A stretch of DNA of 13,798 nucleotides from CAZLBC01 sp964557575 (lineage in GTDB: Bacteria; Planctomycetota; Phycisphaerae; SM23-33), in contig CAZLBC010000114.1 in NCBI GenBank assembly GCA_964557575.1, positions 1 through 13,798 of the forward strand, read 5' to 3'. Both the position numbers and the translations under genes were made by a program. The notes below the pieces were generated by a model. It saw nothing but the letters and a program-made list of their open reading frames with translations. It ran no database searches and was not told the origin of the DNA. Shown piece after piece: positions 1 to 7,617 of the stretch (position 1 is the stretch's first letter; each line of letters begins with the position of its first letter).

Positions 1-13
1 CGGCGATCGCGGA

Positions 14-2968
14 TCACTCCGCGCGGCTCGCCTGTACCCGCACCGGCCCGAGCAGGCCGGACGGCATGAGCGGGGCATCTTTCGCGTAGTGGCGCGCGGT
101 GGTGAACGTGTAGCGCCCCGTCGGGCTCGCGCGCCCCGCCCGGAACCAGTCCGGCCATTTCACGAGCGTCTCCCAGTCCTTCCACTCGGCGTGCGGCGGG
201 AGCTGCTCGTCGCCGATCATCCGGTTGACCCACGTGTTGACGACCGCGACGGCCAGGCGGTTGGCCCCCGGCTTCAGCGCATCGGTGATCTCGACGCGGT
301 ACGGCGGTTTCCAGGCGATCCCGCAGTCCTTCCCGTTCAGCCGTACCCGGGCCATGACCGCCACGTCACCGAGGTCCAGCCAGTAACGGCCCTTCCCCCC
401 CGGCGTTCCGGGTTCGTCGATCGTCACCGTCGTGCGGTAGACGGCCGTGCCGGAATAGTACCGCGCCGGCGGATCGGCACGCGCGGTCCAGGAACGGAGT
501 TTCTCGAGGACCACCGGTTCCTTCGGACCCCAGTCGGGGTCAAACCGCAGGCGCCAGGGGCCGCTGATTTCCCGGAGGGTCTTTCGGCGGGGAAACGGGT
601 TTCCCCCCGGCCGGGAGGCCGGCGGGGCGGCCCCGAAGACGACGAACCAGCTCTGGAACGGCTCGAATGCCAGGGTCGCGGTGGTCACGCCGTCGCCCTG
701 CTTCGCGTTCGGCAGCGCCCAGGTCGCGCCGGATTCGGGATCCCACAACTGCGGGGCGCTGCCCGTGCAGCGGAACGCGCATTCCCGCGCGACCGGCTTG
801 TGCGCGGCGTTGGCGAGAAAGTAGAAATCCTTGCCGCCGGCCCGGCGGTGGATCCACCGGACCCCGTCGCCCCGGACGTCGGGGTGAAGCGCGTCCTGCT
901 CGAAGACGGCGGCCCAGCCGCGATCGGGCAGCGCGGGCCAGTCCCGGGCCATCCGCCGCACGGCCCGGTCGTCGGCCGGGTAGCCCGCCAGGCCGGGCGT
1001 CCCGGCGATGCGGGCGCGCCGGTAGACGGCCCCGCCGGCCGCCCGCAGGCGCTCGACCGCGCGGGCCGTCTCCAGGGTCAGTCTCCCCGATGGCGGCAAC
1101 GCCAGGTAGCGGCAGGTCGCGCCGCCGGGCAGGTGCAGGCGCCCGTTCTCGATCTTTGCGCGCCGGATGGTTTCGGCCGTGCAGAAGAGGTAATCGTACC
1201 CGGACGGCAGCGCGAACGGCATGTTGTTGAAACTGAGCGGCGCGCCCTCGTGGCACAGGCAGGCCACGTCGGCGACCGTGCGCCCCTGCTGCAGGAGAAA
1301 CTGGCACCGCGTCACGTAGTCGAAGTACGGCGTGCTGAACTCCCACCAGGTCTGGTGACGGTTGAAGTGCTGTCCCCAGCGGCGGTGGGTCAGGCCCGGC
1401 TTCATGTTCTCGTAGGCCTGGTGCGCGGAAAGGTGTATCACGTAGTTGTTGATGCCGCCGCAGAAGGCCTCGTCGCCCATGCCCTTGAGCAGGTAGGGAT
1501 GATCGACCCACCCGCGGCAGCCGGTGAATGCCTCGGCGCCCACGCGGGAGAGCCCGTGGGTGTCGGCCGCCGACGCCGACCCCTTCATGGACTGGTACCA
1601 GTACGAGCTGAACGTGGGAAAGCGCGGGAGGCCGCGCCTGGCCGAAAAGGGCGGTTTGCCCCGCTCGGTCCAGAACTCGGCGATGGGGAACGCGCTGCGG
1701 CCGGCGTAGGAGAGGTTGTTGATACACAGCCGCCCGTAGGGTTCGCAGGAAAACCCGATGCCGTACGGCGCGATCAATTTTTTCAGCCGCCCGATGTAGT
1801 TGTCCAGCGTGAGTTCATTGACGGTCTGCCGCATGTCCCGGAAGAAACGGCCGGTGTGTTCCGCGCTCTGTACGGCGTACCCCGCCAGGGCCGGCAGCCA
1901 TGGCCGCAGGTCGTAGCCGCGCCGCGCCCGGAACGCGCGTTCGAAATCCCGCGTCCAGTTCTGGCCGCCCGCCTCCCAACTGTCGATGTGTATGTACTGG
2001 AGCGTCGATCCGGCCCGGTCCCCGGCGGCCTCGATAATCGGCTTCAGCCAGTGCGCGAAGTGGGCCGCGATGCCGCGCGGGTGCAGCCGGTCGCATTCGA
2101 GGCCGACCAGGTGGGTGGGCACCGGGCGGGTCATCTTGAAATTGCTGGCATATCCCAGGCGGACCACCGTCCATGCGCCGTCCGGCGCATCCCAGCGCAG
2201 CTCGCCGGCCTTGGTCATCCGGCCGGTCAGGTCGACGATCTCCGTCCTGTCCAGCGGGCGACGCTTTCCCATCCGCTTCTCCAGCGGCGCGGGCCGCTGC
2301 CATCCGCGGCCGTCGTATTCCTGCAGGCGGGGTATGCGGGCCGATTTCCGTTTCGCGGTGGGGACGGCGAACACGGCGACATCGCGGTAGGAATCGACCT
2401 CGCGCAGGGCCTTCAACACCCGCGGCGCGATCGATTGCCCGGGGCGCCGCCAGGCCTTCTTCAGCGCCGGGCCGTAATCGATCTTCGGCTTCGGCAGTTG
2501 CACGGTCACCGGTTTCCCGCCGCGGACACCGGTCTCGCTCCGGACGAGTTCCTGCATGGAAATATCCGGCGTGATGTGCGCGCCGCCGCTGCCGTACCCG
2601 CAATCAACGCTCAGGGCAACGGCGATGTCGAGGCGCTCGGCTTCCTGCAGCGCCCACTGCATGGCTTCGTGCCATTCCCCGCTGCCGGTCTTGATGCGTC
2701 CCTGCGGCGCCCACCACGGCCCGCTGACCTCCATCCACAACACGCCGCCGATGCCCACCCGCTTCATCGCCTCGAGATCTTTGGTAATGCCCTGCCGGCT
2801 GATGTTGCCGTTGATCCAGAACCAGAAGACCCACGGGCGGGCCGATGCGGGCGGCGCGTGGAATGACGGTCCCGGGTTTTCCCCGGCCGGGAGGGCCGCC
2901 GTCGATACGGCCAGCGCGGTGATTACAATGATTTTTTGCATGATGTGTCCCGGTATGCTCGTTGCCAT
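14..2968 (-). CDS. Secreted GH106-type alpha-L-rhamnosidase-like glycosidase
   Basis: Probable exported glycoside hydrolase removing alpha-L-rhamnose from plant or algal polysaccharide. The protein is 984 aa, close to the usual length of about 1,000 for GH106. An N-terminal hydrophobic stretch (about residues 10-28) looks like a signal peptide. Family-like segments are PWVFWFWINGNIS (45-57) followed by LEAMKRVGIGGVLWMEV, then HIDSWE (327-332), CEPYG (408-412), GAEAFT (477-482) and a long conserved-looking block to about 575 with GMGDEAFCGGINNYVIH and WWEFSTPYFDYVTRCQFLLQQG. Conserved acidic residues D329, E332, E409 and E479 are active-site candidates; I cannot assign acid and base. Residues about 800-984 look like a galactose-binding beta-sandwich (LNGKDCGIAWKPPYRVEITDALKPGAN). 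The ATG at 2968 has GGGAG 7 nt upstream; an internal ATG (codon 10) gives a cleaner signal peptide. It follows the beta-helix gene by 16 bp in one operon. Family recognition is from motif memory. Confidence 0.82.
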   Translation of the reverse strand: MATSIPGHIMQKIIVITALAVSTAALPAGENPGPSFHAPPASARPWVFWFWINGNISRQGITKDLEAMKRVGIGGVLWMEVSGPWWAPQGRIKTGSGEWHEAMQWALQEAERLDIAVALSVDCGYGSGGAHITPDISMQELVRSETGVRGGKPVTVQLPKPKIDYGPALKKAWRRPGQSIAPRVLKALREVDSYRDVAVFAVPTAKRKSARIPRLQEYDGRGWQRPAPLEKRMGKRRPLDRTEIVDLTGRMTKAGELRWDAPDGAWTVVRLGYASNFKMTRPVPTHLVGLECDRLHPRGIAAHFAHWLKPIIEAAGDRAGSTLQYIHIDSWEAGGQNWTRDFERAFRARRGYDLRPWLPALAGYAVQSAEHTGRFFRDMRQTVNELTLDNYIGRLKKLIAPYGIGFSCEPYGRLCINNLSYAGRSAFPIAEFWTERGKPPFSARRGLPRFPTFSSYWYQSMKGSASAADTHGLSRVGAEAFTGCRGWVDHPYLLKGMGDEAFCGGINNYVIHLSAHQAYENMKPGLTHRRWGQHFNRHQTWWEFSTPYFDYVTRCQFLLQQGRTVADVACLCHEGAPLSFNNMPFALPSGYDYLFCTAETIRRAKIENGRLHLPGGATCRYLALPPSGRLTLETARAVERLRAAGGAVYRRARIAGTPGLAGYPADDRAVRRMARDWPALPDRGWAAVFEQDALHPDVRGDGVRWIHRRAGGKDFYFLANAAHKPVARECAFRCTGSAPQLWDPESGATWALPNAKQGDGVTTATLAFEPFQSWFVVFGAAPPASRPGGNPFPRRKTLREISGPWRLRFDPDWGPKEPVVLEKLRSWTARADPPARYYSGTAVYRTTVTIDEPGTPGGKGRYWLDLGDVAVMARVRLNGKDCGIAWKPPYRVEITDALKPGANRLAVAVVNTWVNRMIGDEQLPPHAEWKDWETLVKWPDWFRAGRASPTGRYTFTTARHYAKDAPLMPSGLLGPVRVQASRAE

Positions 2969-2984
2969 GTGTCGACTCCCGATG

Positions 2985-5288
2985 TCATCGTGAAGATCGC
3001 CGCGCCGATACGCTGATGAGATCCATGCCGCCGGGGTCGCCGACGATCCGGAGGCCCCGCAGCTTCGTCCCGCGGTCGAGGGGCATGCCCTTCGCGTCGA
3101 GCAGTTCGGCGACCTCGAGGGCGACGCCGTGGGCGCTGCCGGCGCCGAGCGGCGTGGCGATCCCCGTGTCGCCCCAGGGCCCCTTCCGGATCGCCGCGAG
3201 CCGCCCGACCGCGCCCCCCGGCAGCAGCGGCGCGACGAAGACCGCGTCGTTGCCCCCGGCCTCGAAGATAAAAAAGTCCGGCGCCGGGCCGTTGGTGTCC
3301 CGCCAGGCGGCGCCGCCGAAGTCGACGACGTCCACGACCACCCGCCGGCCCCCGCTCGTGGTCATACCGGTTTTCAGGTCGAAGTCCCCGATCCCCGCCA
3401 GGCCCTTTTCGACCATGTCGGACCGGGCCGTGCCGGTGACCAGTGCCGCCCGTGACACCATATACTTCCCGGCGGCGAACCGCTCGACCGCGCCGTCCGC
3501 GGCGACCACGGCCGAGACCGGCCTGCCGGCGGACGGAACGTGGGCGCCCTCCCCGCCCGCAGCGGGCGGGGGCGCGGTCACCCGGTAGCGGAGGTGCCGC
3601 AGGGCCGCCAGCCGCTTGTGGTAACGCTTCGTGCGGGGCCCGTAACGGGGAAGCGGGCGGCCCCGTTCACAGGCCCCGATGTCCGGGGCGTCGCCGGTGA
3701 AGTCGTCGTTGACGGCGGGAATCCAGCAGCCGGCGTCCACCAGGGGCGATCCCGCCGCCGGGCGGAGATCGACGCTGTCGATCCGCACCAGGGGGCTGTC
3801 TTTCTTCTTGACCGCGTGGTCCGGCTCGGGGGCGTCGACGAAGACCCCGTAATCGGGCACGGCAACGCTGCGGGCGCCGAACCCGGTGGCGGCCGCCATC
3901 GCCGCCAGCGACGAGAAGCTCTTCGCGCCGTCCGGCGGGCCGACGCGAAAGACGGTCTCGCCGCCCGGGGCCACGCGGTGGGCGTTATACGCCAGGCGGT
4001 CGCCCGGACCGCCGGCGCAGTGGACCGCCACCCGCGGGCCGCCCCGCCCGCAGGGGCCCGCCGCGCCCATGAAGGCGTTGTTGCGGTAGTCCACCCGGTC
4101 GCAGTAGTGCATGGTCGGGTGGCCGGTCACCGTGTTGTGGTAGGCCAGAACGTTGCTGCCGCTGCACAGCTTGAACGCCTTGCGCCCGGCGGCGGCGTTG
4201 AAGCTGATATTGCGGATCCAGTAGACCGGCCCGACGTAGACCGGCTGGACCGAGAGGGGAACGGCCATGCAGTTGAAGCAGCGGTTCCGCAGGATGCGGA
4301 TGTTCGCGAAGCCGCCGTCGGCCTCGATGAAATTGTCGGTGCTGTTGAAAACCTCGTTGTTGTAGAAGTCGATCGCCCGGGCCTGCTGGCCGTAGTACGG
4401 GTCCGCGATCGCCCCGGTGAAGACGTTCAGCCCGTCCCAGAAGTTCGCCGCGTAGTTGTGGCAGACGACGTNNNNNNNNNNNNNNNNNNNNNNNNNNNNN
4501 NNNNNNNNNNNNNNNNNNNNNNNNNNNNNNNNNNNNNNNNNNNNNNNNNNNNNNNNNNNNNNNNNNNNNNNGACGACGTAAATCGGCTTCTCGGGCGTGC
4601 CGTCGGCGACGAAGACGTAGGTGCCGTTGAGCCAGAGCTGTGTCGGGTCGCGGTAGTTGAAGCGATCTATGTTATAGGTCCCCGCGTGGACCTTTATGAC
4701 GGTGCCCGGCGGCGCGGCGTCGGGGTGGACGGTCTGCATCTCGTCGCACCAGGTGTGGTAGCCGTTGACCGCGTGCATCAGGCTCTTGTAGGCGGGTCGC
4801 TCACTGTTGCCCGCGTGATCCGGGGGGTAGACGTGCCGGACGGGCGCGCTGCCGGGGACAGCGGGCGCGGCGCGGGTCGCCAGTGCGAGCCTCCTGGTCG
4901 CCTCCCCGTCGACACCGTCGGGATCGGTCAGCGTGAGCGTCACCTCCCAGGCGGTGCCCGGCTCGATGTCGAGGATGCTGCCCGCGAAGCCCCGGACGGT
5001 GCGGGGCTCGCGGCGCTTCGTGCCGCCGGGACCGGCGACAGTGGCGTAGGAAATCGGGCACAGGGGCAGGCCGTCGCGCCAGTCGTCGTCGCCCTTCCGG
5101 CGGTAGCGCACGGCGGCCGCCGCGTTGCGGTTGTCGTCGCCCGCGACCCGCCACTCGAACCCGAGGCAGATCAGCGTCGGTGGCTCTACGACCAGCTCGC
5201 CGGGCGCGACCGCATCGCCGCCCGCCGCCGCTCCACAGAGCGCCGCACAGGCCAGCGCCGCATTCACGATCGTCGTTCGCATCGTCAT
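2985..5288 (-). CDS. Secreted right-handed parallel beta-helix protein, interrupted by assembly gap
   Basis: Exported beta-helix protein, probably binding or cleaving polysaccharide (polysaccharide-lyase-like fold), first gene of the operon with the GH106 enzyme. The ATG at 5288 is preferred over an upstream start at 5357 because GGAGG lies 7 nt before it and MTMRTTIVNAALACAALCGAAAGG is a signal peptide. Next comes a fibronectin III-like domain (GFEWRVAG... AVRYRRKGDDDW... ILDIEPGTAWEVTLTLTD), then beta-helix coils rich in Asn and aromatic residues on both sides of the gap (HNYAANFWDGLNVF, IDFYNNEVFNSTDNFIEADGG, IRILRNRCFN, VLAYHNTVTGH, VDYRNNAFMGA). A separate C-terminal domain of about 170 residues ends the protein (DFFIFEAGGNDAVFVAPLLPGG ... 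LRGLRIVGDPGGMDLISVSA). Bases 4472-4571 are N, so true length and reading-frame continuity are unknown; I infer that coils are missing there. No catalytic residues can be assigned. Codons on both sides of the gap are in frame with the gap as drawn. Confidence 0.8.
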   Translation of the reverse strand: MTMRTTIVNAALACAALCGAAAGGDAVAPGELVVEPPTLICLGFEWRVAGDDNRNAAAAVRYRRKGDDDWRDGLPLCPISYATVAGPGGTKRREPRTVRGFAGSILDIEPGTAWEVTLTLTDPDGVDGEATRRLALATRAAPAVPGSAPVRHVYPPDHAGNSERPAYKSLMHAVNGYHTWCDEMQTVHPDAAPPGTVIKVHAGTYNIDRFNYRDPTQLWLNGTYVFVADGTPEKPIYVVXXXXXXXXXXXXXXXXXXXXXXXXXXXXXXXXXXVVCHNYAANFWDGLNVFTGAIADPYYGQQARAIDFYNNEVFNSTDNFIEADGGFANIRILRNRCFNCMAVPLSVQPVYVGPVYWIRNISFNAAAGRKAFKLCSGSNVLAYHNTVTGHPTMHYCDRVDYRNNAFMGAAGPCGRGGPRVAVHCAGGPGDRLAYNAHRVAPGGETVFRVGPPDGAKSFSSLAAMAAATGFGARSVAVPDYGVFVDAPEPDHAVKKKDSPLVRIDSVDLRPAAGSPLVDAGCWIPAVNDDFTGDAPDIGACERGRPLPRYGPRTKRYHKRLAALRHLRYRVTAPPPAAGGEGAHVPSAGRPVSAVVAADGAVERFAAGKYMVSRAALVTGTARSDMVEKGLAGIGDFDLKTGMTTSGGRRVVVDVVDFGGAAWRDTNGPAPDFFIFEAGGNDAVFVAPLLPGGAVGRLAAIRKGPWGDTGIATPLGAGSAHGVALEVAELLDAKGMPLDRGTKLRGLRIVGDPGGMDLISVSARRSSR
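4472..4571. other. Assembly gap (100 N)
   Basis: Exactly 100 N, which looks like a default scaffold filler rather than a measured length. Both edges carry the same 8-mer, GACGACGT (4464-4471 and 4572-4579). The gap lies inside the beta-helix domain, where repeated coils could have broken the assembly. Confidence 0.98.
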
Positions 5289-5406
5289 CGGTTCTCCTCC
5301 CCGCCGCGCGATGTCCCGATTGTATCGCCCCCCGGTGCTGGATTCAAAGGCATACACACCGTCGCCGCAATCCGGCGGCGGGGTTTCTCGCTTCCGTCAT
5401 AATTCT

Positions 5407-5436
5407 GTTATACTGGAGACACGACCGGACTGTCAG
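5407..5436 (-). promoter_or_regulatory. Candidate sigma70-type promoter for the beta-helix/GH106 operon
   Basis: Read on the minus strand: CTGACA (5436-5431) as -35, an 18-bp spacer, and TATAAC (5412-5407) as -10. Each hexamer matches the consensus at 5 of 6 positions. Transcription would start near 5400 and leave a leader of about 110 nt before the ATG at 5288. Predicted from sequence only. Confidence 0.45.
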
Positions 5437-5447
5437 AGAGGGTCATC

Positions 5448-5537
5448 ATGACCGCACGAATCTTTCCCGCCCTGTTGTGTGCATTGGCCGGCGGAACAAG
5501 GCCCGAAAGGAACCGTGAATGGGATCGCGAGACATGA
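5448..5537 (+). other. Tiny signal-peptide-like reading frame, possible gene remnant
   Basis: A 29-codon frame reads MTARIFPALLCALAGG and then a hydrophilic tail to a TGA. GAGAGG lies 6 nt before the ATG. The N-terminus looks like the first half of an export signal, but no mature domain follows. It could be the 5' end of a deleted secreted-protein gene, or chance. It sits in the divergent intergenic region, just upstream (in minus-strand terms) of the candidate promoter for the glycosidase operon. No function can be assigned. Confidence 0.2.
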
Positions 5538-5670
5538 CCACAGTAAAAAACAAACTTCGGGCACGCCCGTTGACCGCCGACTTTTGTGCCATAATCAGAA
5601 TATCACTTGCTTAAGTTAGCTTTATGTGCTAGTTTTTGAAATTAATTTGCAAAACAGTGGAGGTACATAC
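5538..5670 (+). promoter_or_regulatory. AT-rich leader of abiEi with palindrome and strong RBS
   Basis: This stretch is clearly more AT-rich than its surroundings. TTGACC (5570-5575) is a possible -35, but no well-spaced -10 follows; TTGCTT (5607-5612) with TAGTTT (5630-5635, 17-bp spacing) is a weak alternative. An imperfect palindrome, 5632-5655, pairs 10 of 12 positions per arm around the core AAATTAATTT. GGAGG (5659-5663) lies 7 nt before the ATG at 5671. AbiEi antitoxins are known to repress their own operon by binding inverted repeats, so the palindrome is a candidate operator. Confidence 0.4.
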
Positions 5671-6462
5671 ATGGGGTCGAAACCTGCCATGTCGCACTGG
5701 GTAGAGCAGCTCCAATCTCGGGGCCGCTACCATTTCACGCGCGCGCAGGCGGAGTCGGAAACCGGGCGTTCCTTTGTCGCGACGCAAACCGCGCTTCGGC
5801 GATTGAAGCAACAGGGCCGGGTGGTCTCCCCAAGGCGGGGTTTCTACGTCGTGGTCCCGCCGGAATACCGGGCAGTCGGGTCACCGCCCGCGAGTTGGTT
5901 TATCGACGACCTCATGCACCACCTCGGCCGGCCCTACTACGTCGGATTACTCACCGCAGCGGCAATCCACGGGGCCGCCCACCAGCAGCCGATGGTATTC
6001 CAGGTGATCACCGGTAAGCCTGTCCGCGAAATGCGCGCCGGGACGGTCACGATCAGATTCTCGATGAACCGGACAGTTGAGCGCATGCCGGTTGTTGAAC
6101 AGCAAACAGAGACCGGAACGATGCGCGTCGCCGCGCCCGAAACCTGTGCATTCGATCTGGTACGCTACCCGGCCGCCGCCGGGTATTTGAGCAACGCGAC
6201 CCTGGTCCTTTCCGAGCTGGTTGACCAACTGGACGGGAAGGCACTGGTCGGAATCGCGCCGCTCCTTCGTCTCCCGGACGTCCAGCGACTCGGATACCTC
6301 ATCGATGCAATCGAGGAGGGCGCGGTCGTCGATCAGCTTGCATTGTGGTTGCGGAAACGAAAGCCGCGGCCCGTGCCGCTTGATCCCGGAGAACCGACGG
6401 ATGCGGATGCCGACAATCGCTGGCGGGTTCGTCCCAACATAAATCTGGATGTGGACCGGTGA
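5671..6462 (+). CDS. abiEi: Type IV toxin-antitoxin AbiEi family antitoxin
   Basis: Antitoxin and probable autorepressor of the AbiE type IV toxin-antitoxin module. In studied systems AbiEi counters the toxin without a stable protein complex and represses the operon through its N-terminal domain. The product is 263 aa. Residues about 8-62 form a winged-helix region (FTRAQAESETGRSFVATQTALRRLKQQGRVVSPRRGFYVVVP). The family hallmark PYYVGLLTAAAIHGAAHQQP spans 88-107, followed by the antitoxicity domain, including TCAFDLVRYPAAAGYLSN (158-175). The ATG at 5671 was chosen over a GTG at 5626 because GGAGG sits 7 nt upstream and the wHTH begins directly after it. The stop overlaps the toxin start by 4 bp (GTGA), implying translational coupling. 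Length and motifs are typical and no damage is visible. Confidence 0.92.
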   Translation: MGSKPAMSHWVEQLQSRGRYHFTRAQAESETGRSFVATQTALRRLKQQGRVVSPRRGFYVVVPPEYRAVGSPPASWFIDDLMHHLGRPYYVGLLTAAAIHGAAHQQPMVFQVITGKPVREMRAGTVTIRFSMNRTVERMPVVEQQTETGTMRVAAPETCAFDLVRYPAAAGYLSNATLVLSELVDQLDGKALVGIAPLLRLPDVQRLGYLIDAIEEGAVVDQLALWLRKRKPRPVPLDPGEPTDADADNRWRVRPNINLDVDR

Positions 6463-7277
6463 TCCCGCGCGCAAATATAACCGCGTGGCGTACCCGTGCC
6501 CCCTGGCCATCCGACGAGCAGGTCGAACAGGACCTTGTGCTGTCACGCGCGCTCGTTGACCTATTCAACAGCAAAACCGTTGCGGACCAGGCGGTCTTTC
6601 GCGGGGGCACCGCACTGCACAAGATTTTTCTCGATGCGCCCGGGCGATATTCCGAGGACATCGACCTCGTCCAGCGCGAAGCCGGGCCCATCGGCACGCT
6701 CATTGACGCAATACGCGAGTCGCTCGACTCCTGGCTGGGTACCCCGCGATGGAAGCAGGGCACAGGGCGGTTCACGCTTGTCTACCGTTTTGAAACGACC
6801 TTTGCGCCGGTAACCAGGATGCGGTTGAAGATCGAGATCAATACGCGAGAGCATTTCTCCGTCCTCGACACCGAGAGAAAAAGCTTCAGCATCGAAAATC
6901 CCTGGTTCACCGGTGCCGCAGAACTGCATGCGTATCGGCTCGACGAACTGCTGGGCACCAAAATGCGGGCACTGTACCAGAGAAAGAAAGGACGGGATCT
7001 GTTTGACCTGTGGCTCGCGTTACAATCAGGCAACGCCGACAGCGATCAAGTCGTCGAGTGCTTTCAACGGTACATCGAACATGATGGCGCTACTGTCTCT
7101 CGAGCGGACTTCGAGGAGAACCTTGCGGCCAAGCTGGACAGCAATGCCTTTTGCGAAGATATCAGGCCGCTGATCCCGTCTGGCTTTGAGTACGAACCCG
7201 TATCTGCAGCGGACATGGTGAAGGGCGGACTTGTTTCAAAACTGCCCGGGGAGCCGTGGAAGGAAAAAGCAAGCTGA
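6459..7277 (+). CDS. abiEii: Nucleotidyltransferase toxin, AbiEii/AbiGii family
   Basis: Toxin of the AbiE module, a DNA polymerase beta-fold nucleotidyltransferase; characterised members act through nucleotide transfer (tRNA for the related MenT toxins). The product is 272 aa. The visible family motifs are FRGGTALHK (47-55), RYSEDIDLV with acidic residues E66, D67 and D69 (63-71), a third acidic site LKIEIN (E126), and LLGTKMRALYQRKKGRDLFDLW (164-185). All catalytic positions expected for the fold appear intact, so the toxin is probably active. Translation starts at a GTG inside the abiEi stop (GTGA). The module may act in phage defence by abortive infection or simply in maintenance of this region; the sequence does not distinguish these. 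The next gene begins 28 bp downstream on the same strand. Confidence 0.92.
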   Translation: MIPRANITAWRTRAPWPSDEQVEQDLVLSRALVDLFNSKTVADQAVFRGGTALHKIFLDAPGRYSEDIDLVQREAGPIGTLIDAIRESLDSWLGTPRWKQGTGRFTLVYRFETTFAPVTRMRLKIEINTREHFSVLDTERKSFSIENPWFTGAAELHAYRLDELLGTKMRALYQRKKGRDLFDLWLALQSGNADSDQVVECFQRYIEHDGATVSRADFEENLAAKLDSNAFCEDIRPLIPSGFEYEPVSAADMVKGGLVSKLPGEPWKEKAS

Positions 7278-7290
7278 TGCCTTTGTGTCT

Positions 7291-7320
7291 TTGACGGTGT
7301 CAATAATGATACCATATCGT
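7291..7320 (+). promoter_or_regulatory. Possible promoter with small inverted repeat after abiEii
   Basis: TTGACG (7291-7296) and TATCGT (7315-7320) are spaced 18 bp apart, with 5/6 and 4/6 matches to the consensus. The -35 overlaps the inverted repeat TTGAC-GGT-GTCAA (7291-7303). If real, it would transcribe the secreted-protein genes independently of abiE. It would also put the mRNA start downstream of the ATG at 7306, so the ATG at 7336 would have to be used. Weak evidence. Confidence 0.22.
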
Positions 7321-7617
7321 AATGCAACGACAATAATGGTCCTCCTGCAGTGCCTCGCCCCGCCGGCGGTCTTCGCCGCGGACGCCGGCGGGAAGCTCCC
7401 CCGGACCGCGCTCGGCGCACTGGCCGCGCGCATGGCGCCGGGGGAGATCAGGGAACTGGCCACGAAAAACTGCAATCGCGACCTGTTCAAGATGTGGTAC
7501 GACTGGGAAGCCGACGACATCAAGAAGTACGGCTCGCAGAAGATGTTCACCGTCATCTGCTGGAACAACGACATGAAGTGGGACCCGGTGACCCTGATAC
7601 GGGAGAAGAAACAATGA
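7306..7617 (+). CDS. Short exported protein, probably truncated
   Basis: A 103-aa product with a signal-peptide-like N-terminus (IMVLLQCLAPPAVFAADA, about residues 10-27). The mature part reads LGALAARMAPGEIRELATKNCNRDLFKMWYDWEADDIKKYGS, then KMFTVICWNNDMKWDPVTLIREKKQ. The pattern LAARMxPGEIRELxT followed later by WDP resembles, from memory, the start of larger secreted proteins of the PVC group (several hundred aa). That would make this an N-terminal fragment whose remainder is gone. No convincing RBS precedes the ATG at 7306; an alternative ATG is at 7336. The TGA overlaps the next gene's ATG by 4 bp (ATGA), so it may now act mainly as a translational lead-in. Function unknown. Confidence 0.5.
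   Translation: MIPYRNATTIMVLLQCLAPPAVFAADAGGKLPRTALGALAARMAPGEIRELATKNCNRDLFKMWYDWEADDIKKYGSQKMFTVICWNNDMKWDPVTLIREKKQ

Noticed and set aside
89..2866. Long plus-strand open frame (over 900 codons) opposite the glycosidase gene
   Set aside because: It is the reverse-strand shadow of a GC-rich gene: it has no recognisable domain and is rich in Arg, Pro, Gly and Ala, while the minus-strand frame has clear GH106 motifs and a signal peptide.
5289..5357. Upstream extension of the beta-helix gene to an ATG at 5357
   Set aside because: The 23 added residues are hydrophilic and would precede the signal peptide; GGAGG sits at the right distance from the ATG at 5288.
3540..5402. Plus-strand open frame opposite the beta-helix gene
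   Set aside because: It runs through the N gap, is low-complexity in composition and has no RBS or domain. The opposite strand carries the real protein.
5386..5414. Plus-strand TATACT as a promoter for the tiny frame at 5448
   Set aside because: The hexamer is acceptable, but the sequence 17 bp upstream (TCTCGC) bears no likeness to a -35. The same bases read better as the minus-strand -10.
5626..5670. GTG start 15 codons upstream for abiEi
   Set aside because: It has no RBS, would cross the AT-rich palindrome and the GGAGG itself, and adds residues not typical of the family.
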